NCBI GenBank assembly: GCA_002356515.1
Contig: AP017605.1
Location: forward strand, 5,937,020-6,001,019
Reading direction: 5' to 3'
DNA: 64,000 nt
From: Mesorhizobium loti
GTDB lineage: Bacteria > Pseudomonadota > Alphaproteobacteria > Rhizobiales > Rhizobiaceae
This document shows, one piece after another, positions 60,100 to 64,000 of the stretch. A program made the translations under genes and the position numbers. The notes below the pieces were generated by a model. That model searched no databases. It was not told the DNA's origin and saw nothing but the letters and a program-made list of their open reading frames with translations. The stretch's first letter is position 1, and each line of letters starts with the position of its first letter.

Positions 60100-61524
60100 C
60101 TACCACGCCGGTCGTTGCAGCATCCTGGTGATCACCGGAGGATCGTAGAGCAAGGCCGAGAGGTCGGAGAAGAGGCTGTCGCGGTCGCTGAGCGACAGCA
60201 CCGCGTCGCGGATCGCCTCGGCGCGGCCTTGTCCGAGCACCGGCGCGGCGAATTCCATGTACTTGGCCTCGATCTCAGCTTGCGTCAGCGGTGCCTCCGG
60301 TCCGCCGCGCGCATGCACGTCGCCCGAAGCGAGGATCCGCCCATCAGTGGTCGTGATCAGCACGTCGGCCCAGCGGCCCGCCGGAAAGCGGGCACTGTGG
60401 CGTTCCGATTCCACGACCGTGATGCGGCTCAGCATATCCGCCACGGCAGCATCCTCCAGCCCGCTGCCGGAAATGTGCTCCAGTCCGATGCGGCCATGGA
60501 CGATAAAGGTCGCGACGGCGAAGCGCAGGCTGTACTGCGCCTTCGAGGTCGTGTCCGGCATGCCGTCGAACAGCGTTGCGGCGTAATGAAAGCTGTTCAC
60601 CTCGACGTGGCTGATGTCGGCGGGCGCGAGATGATGCGCATGGCAGAGCCCGCGCGTCGCGTCGATCGCCGCATGCGCCCAGCGGCAGATCGGGTATGGC
60701 TTCACATACTGGTGCAGCACCTGCCAGAAGGCGCCGAGATCTTGCCAATGTGGCGCGACCTCGGGCTCTTCGATCGTGATTGCCGGCGCGCCGGTAAAGC
60801 CGCGTTCGGCGAGCACGGCCGCCGACAGGCCGATCAGCGCGCCGATGCCCGAGCCGTCATGCAGCATTGTCGGGTTCGCGATCTCGCGCATCATCTGGCT
60901 GCGTGGGCCGTGATATTCGGCAATGCCGAGCGCCTGGCGCAGCTGATCGTCGCTGAGCCGTCGCAACCTTGCCGCCACCGCAACCACGCCCAGCGCGTTC
61001 CATGCGCCCGACGTATGGTAGTCCGACACGGCTGCGTGCAGCGCAATGCCCGCCCGGCCGGCAATTTCGTAGCCGACGACCAGGGCTGCCAGTGCCTCCG
61101 GCCCGCCAAGGTCGGGGCGTGCCTCGGCAAGCGATGCCAGCGCCGGCACGACGGCGACGCCGATATGGCCCTTGGTCGGGCTGTATCCGTCATGGCCGTC
61201 GAGATTGTCGATCTGTGTCGCGGCCGCATAGGCGGCTCCCGCGATGCTGGCACGGCGGCCATCGAAAAGCATGCGTGCCGAATGCCGCGGGTCGGTAGAG
61301 GCATAGAGAAGCGTGGCGGTGTCGCGGGCGATCCGGCCCGCTTCCATCGGACCGGCGGCAATGGCAATGCCGATTGTGTCGAGCAGGAGATAGCGTGCCT
61401 GCTCGAGGACGGAGGCGGGGAATGCGGCCGCCGGCCGCCGTAACACGAAATCGGCCAGGCGAACGGCAACGCTGGTACTTACGTCAGGCCCTTCACGCCG
61501 ATGCGACGGCACAGCCACTTGCAT
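60100..61524 (-). CDS. MmgE/PrpD-family protein
   Basis: A 474-residue protein of the 2-methylcitrate dehydratase/iminodisuccinate epimerase superfamily. It has LEQARYLLLDTIGIAIAAGP, LDGHDGYSPTKGHIGVAVVP, YEIAGRAGIALHAAVSDYHT, and KPYPICRWAHAAIDAT. Members dehydrate methylcitrate, epimerise iminodisuccinate or act on itaconate-type acids; here an epimerase or dehydratase role on an imino or hydroxy acid is plausible. I favour ATG 61524 (GGGGAG just upstream) over GTG 61542. It is first of a minus-strand operon divergent from lysR. Confidence 0.87.
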   Translation of the reverse strand: MQVAVPSHRREGPDVSTSVAVRLADFVLRRPAAAFPASVLEQARYLLLDTIGIAIAAGPMEAGRIARDTATLLYASTDPRHSARMLFDGRRASIAGAAYAAATQIDNLDGHDGYSPTKGHIGVAVVPALASLAEARPDLGGPEALAALVVGYEIAGRAGIALHAAVSDYHTSGAWNALGVVAVAARLRRLSDDQLRQALGIAEYHGPRSQMMREIANPTMLHDGSGIGALIGLSAAVLAERGFTGAPAITIEEPEVAPHWQDLGAFWQVLHQYVKPYPICRWAHAAIDATRGLCHAHHLAPADISHVEVNSFHYAATLFDGMPDTTSKAQYSLRFAVATFIVHGRIGLEHISGSGLEDAAVADMLSRITVVESERHSARFPAGRWADVLITTTDGRILASGDVHARGGPEAPLTQAEIEAKYMEFAAPVLGQGRAEAIRDAVLSLSDRDSLFSDLSALLYDPPVITRMLQRPAW

Positions 61525-61595
61525 CACTCCCCTTTGCGTCACGACATCATTAATTTGGGTTCATCGTGCTTTCACGCAATTAGTTCAGCGGCATT

Positions 61596-61614
61596 GGCCA
61601 AAAAAATTCACGTC
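61596..61614 (-). promoter_or_regulatory. Shared LysR-type box, copy 3 (prpD/lysR divergent region)
   Basis: Read on the minus strand: GACGTGAATTTTTTTGGCC, matching 16 of 19 positions of GGCGTCATTTTTTTTGGCC at 47748-47766. It is centred between the two divergent starts, about 72 bp from each, as expected for LysR self-regulation. Confidence 0.6.
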
Positions 61615-61685
61615 TTGCGATCAGGCACGATTGAACGCCGGCCGGTCTGTGCGATAGCTATCCCTGCATCTTGCAGGAGAGAGCG

Positions 61686-62573
61686 ATGAAGCCGCCACCC
61701 CCGTTGAACTATATCAGGTCTTTTGAGAGTTCGGCCCGGCATCTCTCCTTCACCGCTGCCGCCAACGAACTCGGATACACGCAGGCCGCGGTCAGCACGC
61801 ATGTGCGCGCACTCGAACAGTACATCGGACGGCAATTGTTCATCCGCTATCCGCGCAGCCTCAAGCTGACCGAAATGGGCGAGGCCTTCCTGCCGACCTT
61901 GCGCCAAGCCCTCGATCAGATCGACCAGGCGACGGAGGCGATCGTCACCTCTTCGCGCAACCGCACCGTGGTCGTCTCCTGCCCGATGAGCCTGGCGGAG
62001 AACTGGCTGGCGGGGTGCATGGCCGCGTTCCGCAAGAAGCATCCCGAGATCGAGATCGTGCTGCACGGCACGATCTGGGAGGATATCAGCGAACAGATCG
62101 CCGACATCACGATTTCGACGCGGCGTTTCGACGATCGCCCGCCCGCGGGCATCCCGCTTTGGAACGACGAACTGTTGTTGCTCTGCGCTCCGGCGCTGCT
62201 GGATGGCGAACACGCGCTGAAGACGCCGCGCGATATCCTCAAGGTGGATTGGATCTTCGTGCACGGCCGTCAGGAATACTGGCAGGTCGTCACGACGGCG
62301 CTTGGCCTCGACATGGACGAGCACGACAAGGGGCTGTCGACGAACGCCTCCAACATCGCGCTCGAACTCGCTGCCATGGGGGCCGGACTGGTCGCCACCC
62401 AGCGGTCGCTTGCCCACGCCTATCTGCGTCGCGGGCTGCTCGTCGAACCCTTTCCGGTTCGGCCGCCAAGCCCCTGGAATTACTACCTCACCGAGAGCCA
62501 GCTCTCCAAAGGCAACATCGCGCGCATCGTGCGCGAATGGATCCTCGCGCGAGCGCGCGAAGACGGCGCCTGA
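61686..62573 (+). CDS. LysR-family regulator (GcvA-like)
   Basis: A 295-residue regulator. The N-terminus MKPPPPLNYIRSFESSARHL, the helix-turn-helix FTAAANELGYTQAAVSTHVR (about 22-41) and LFIRYPRSLKLTEMGEAFLP are of the GcvA type. The effector domain starts near 92. It is divergent from the MmgE/PrpD operon and 194 bp before an ABC binding-protein gene. The shared box upstream of both and of ridA makes it the candidate controller of the cyclic-amide region. Confidence 0.92.
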   Translation: MKPPPPLNYIRSFESSARHLSFTAAANELGYTQAAVSTHVRALEQYIGRQLFIRYPRSLKLTEMGEAFLPTLRQALDQIDQATEAIVTSSRNRTVVVSCPMSLAENWLAGCMAAFRKKHPEIEIVLHGTIWEDISEQIADITISTRRFDDRPPAGIPLWNDELLLLCAPALLDGEHALKTPRDILKVDWIFVHGRQEYWQVVTTALGLDMDEHDKGLSTNASNIALELAAMGAGLVATQRSLAHAYLRRGLLVEPFPVRPPSPWNYYLTESQLSKGNIARIVREWILARAREDGA

Positions 62574-62612
62574 CAGCCATCCGCTAGCCGACGGCAGGCC
62601 CGCGCTCAAAAA

Positions 62613-62645
62613 ATTGACACGCCAATGGCATCGTTTTTTTAGGTC
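62613..62645 (+). promoter_or_regulatory. Shared LysR-type box, copy 2 (upstream of the last ABC operon)
   Basis: ATTGACACGCCAATGGC followed by ATCGTTTTTTTAGGTC, nearly the same as 47734-47766 over 33 bp. It begins 40 bp after the lysR stop and 155 bp before the ABC binding-protein start. Conservation of both halves with the same spacing makes chance unlikely. Confidence 0.7.
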
Positions 62646-62767
62646 TTGAGGGCCGGTTTTTGGCGGTTCTTCAGGGTTCGAGCCCTTCCGGGATTTTTGC
62701 ATCGCCCCTAACATGGATATCGCAAGGGGAATGTAACGGGCGGAAAGCCCTGAACCGGAGAACAACG

Positions 62768-64000
62768 ATGACAATGTTCAAGAGCAACGGTGATCGCGTC
62801 CCGGCGGTCATCGAAAGCTACGCAGCCGAAGTCAAAAGCGGCAGGATGGATCGCCGCGAATTCCTGGCCATGGCAAGCGCGATGGGCGCTTCCACGGCGT
62901 TCGCCTATTCGATGGCCGGCATCGCCCCGGCCAAGGCCGCGGCGATCGTGCCCGGCAAGAAGGGCGGCATCCTCAAGATGCAGATGATCATCAAGGACAT
63001 GAAGGATCCGCGCTCCTGGGATTGGTCCGAGATCGCCAACGTCATGCGCCAGTGCAACGACTACATGATCCGCTACACCACCGACTTCACCTTCGAGGGC
63101 CATCTCATCGAGAGCTGGGAAGTCAGCGACGACGCCACCGAGTACACGCTGCATCTGCGCAAGGGCGTCAAGTGGTCGAACGGCGACGACTTCAACGCCG
63201 ACGACATCGTCCATAACATCGAGCGCTGGTGCGACAAGGCGGCCGAGGGCAATTCGATGGCCGGACGCATGAGCTCTCTGATCGATCCCGCCACCAAGAA
63301 GGCCGCTGCCGGCGCCATCACCAAGGTCGACGACCACACGGTGAAGCTGAAATGCCATCAGTCCGACGTCACCATCATTCCGGGCTTTTCCGATTATCCG
63401 GCGGTCATCGTCCATCGCGACTTCGACAAGAACGACGCCGACATGCTCAAGACGCCCGGCACCGGTCCCTATGAGCTGATCTCGTACAAGGTCGGCGAGT
63501 CGGCCTCGGTACGGCGGCGCAAGGACTTCACCTGGTTCGGCGGCGAGCCCTATCTCGACGGCGTCGACTGGACCGACTACGGATCGGACGCCTCCAACCC
63601 CGCCATCGGCAGCGCCTTCGAGGCCGGTGAGATCGACTGCAACTACCAGACGGTGGGCGGCACGGTCGATCTCTATGACGGCATGGGCCTGGTCAAGGAG
63701 CAGGTCATCACCGCCGGCACCATCGTGCTGCGCACCAATGTGACCAACAAGCCGTATGACGACAAACGCGTGCGCAATGCCATCCAGCTCGCGGTCGACA
63801 ATGAGACGGTGCTGAAGCTCGGCTACAGCGGCTTGGGCCAAGTCGCCGAGAACCACCATGTCTGTCCGATCCATCCGGAATATTTCGCCCTGCCGAAAGT
63901 TCCGCGCGACATTGCCAAGGCCAAGGCGCTGATGACCGAGGCCGGCCAGATGGATCATGAATTCGAACTGATCTCCTACGATGCGGACTATGTGAAGGAC
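62768..64000 (+). CDS. Family 5 ABC substrate-binding protein (peptide/opine type), partial
   Basis: Open to the end of the window: 411 codons visible with no stop. The N-terminus has a twin-arginine signal ([16 protein letters not shown], about 27-42) ending near AKAAA. The mature part contains [40 protein letters not shown] and [14 protein letters not shown], standard for SBP_bac_5 proteins that bind peptides, opines, nickel or glycosides. Such genes usually precede two permeases and two ATPases, which would lie beyond the window. The LysR-type box upstream links it to the ridA operon, so it may import the hydantoin or carbamoyl compound. Confidence 0.92.
   Translation, partial: MTMFKSNGDRVPAVIESYAAEVKSGRMDRREFLAMASAMGASTAFAYSMAGIAPAKAAAIVPGKKGGILKMQMIIKDMKDPRSWDWSEIANVMRQCNDYMIRYTTDFTFEGHLIESWEVSDDATEYTLHLRKGVKWSNGDDFNADDIVHNIERWCDKAAEGNSMAGRMSSLIDPATKKAAAGAITKVDDHTVKLKCHQSDVTIIPGFSDYPAVIVHRDFDKNDADMLKTPGTGPYELISYKVGESASVRRRKDFTWFGGEPYLDGVDWTDYGSDASNPAIGSAFEAGEIDCNYQTVGGTVDLYDGMGLVKEQVITAGTIVLRTNVTNKPYDDKRVRNAIQLAVDNETVLKLGYSGLGQVAENHHVCPIHPEYFALPKVPRDIAKAKALMTEAGQMDHEFELISYDADYVKD

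Noticed and set aside
1..64000. CRISPR arrays, insertion sequences, prophage or plasmid transfer genes
   Set aside because: I saw no regularly spaced repeats, transposase or integrase motifs, phage structural genes or conjugation genes in either strand.

Overview
The window looks like chromosome from a high-GC alphaproteobacterium of the order Hyphomicrobiales, most likely Mesorhizobium or a close relative. The evidence is a RIME-type palindromic repeat (56519-56591), the very high density of solute-binding-protein-dependent ABC importers, each beside its own catabolic enzymes and LacI/GntR/LysR regulator, and the codon and start usage. I see no rRNA, convincing tRNA, CRISPR array, phage gene or intact insertion sequence. 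The window is a patchwork of nutrient-scavenging modules separated by small strips of decaying genes.

Layout. (1) 0-5 kb: a kinase/PLP-enzyme fusion resembling eukaryotic hydroxylysine kinase plus ammoniophospholyase, an orphan polyamine-type binding protein, and an acetyl-xylan-esterase-type hydrolase. (2) 5-7.2 kb: a frameshifted MAPEG gene, a DUF2062 membrane protein, and copy A of a two-copy repeat. (3) 7.2-19.9 kb: a LacI-controlled module with a CUT2-type sugar importer (ATPase, permease, binding protein), CoA-transferase, SDR, aldehyde dehydrogenase, HAD phosphatase, DapA-family lyase, crotonase and GMC oxidoreductase. (4) 19.9-20.7 kb: two gene remnants. (5) 20.7-30.2 kb: a GntR/FCD-controlled acid-sugar module with NAD epimerase-type dehydrogenase, enolase-superfamily dehydratase, aldo/keto reductase, RraA-type aldolase and a CUT1-type importer. 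It is followed by repeat copy B, so the two repeat copies bracket modules 3-5 exactly. (6) 30.9-40.5 kb: an NtaA/DszA-type flavin monooxygenase, a complete Liv-type importer, a DszC/SfnB-type acyl-CoA-dehydrogenase-fold enzyme, a LysR regulator and a BASS-family transporter.

(7) 41.4-64 kb: a large cyclic-amide/ureide region. The left arm (minus strand) carries two SDRs, an amidohydrolase with a degraded metal site, a PuuE-type deacetylase, an epimerase and an MFS transporter. The right arm (plus strand) carries RidA, hydantoinase, D-carbamoylase, an FrhB-type iron-sulfur flavoprotein, a D-amino-acid-oxidase-type flavoenzyme, an L-carbamoylase-type M20 hydrolase and an isochorismatase-type amidase. 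Beyond it, on the minus strand, are a frameshifted D-aminoacylase, an MttB-family methyltransferase, a D-2-hydroxyacid dehydrogenase, a DapA-family lyase and an MmgE/PrpD protein, then a LysR regulator and the start of a peptide/opine-type ABC importer.

How it works together. In module 7 the chemistry reads as ring opening of a hydantoin-like compound, N-decarbamoylation, oxidation of the freed D-amino acid, and RidA clean-up of the imine. A shared 19-bp box with a T-tract occurs upstream of ridA, upstream of the last ABC binding protein, and in the lysR/prpD divergent region. It is the best candidate for one LysR regulon joining parts that lie 15 kb apart. The FrhB-type protein inside a hydantoin/D-amino-acid operon is the feature I would follow up first as a possibly undescribed system.
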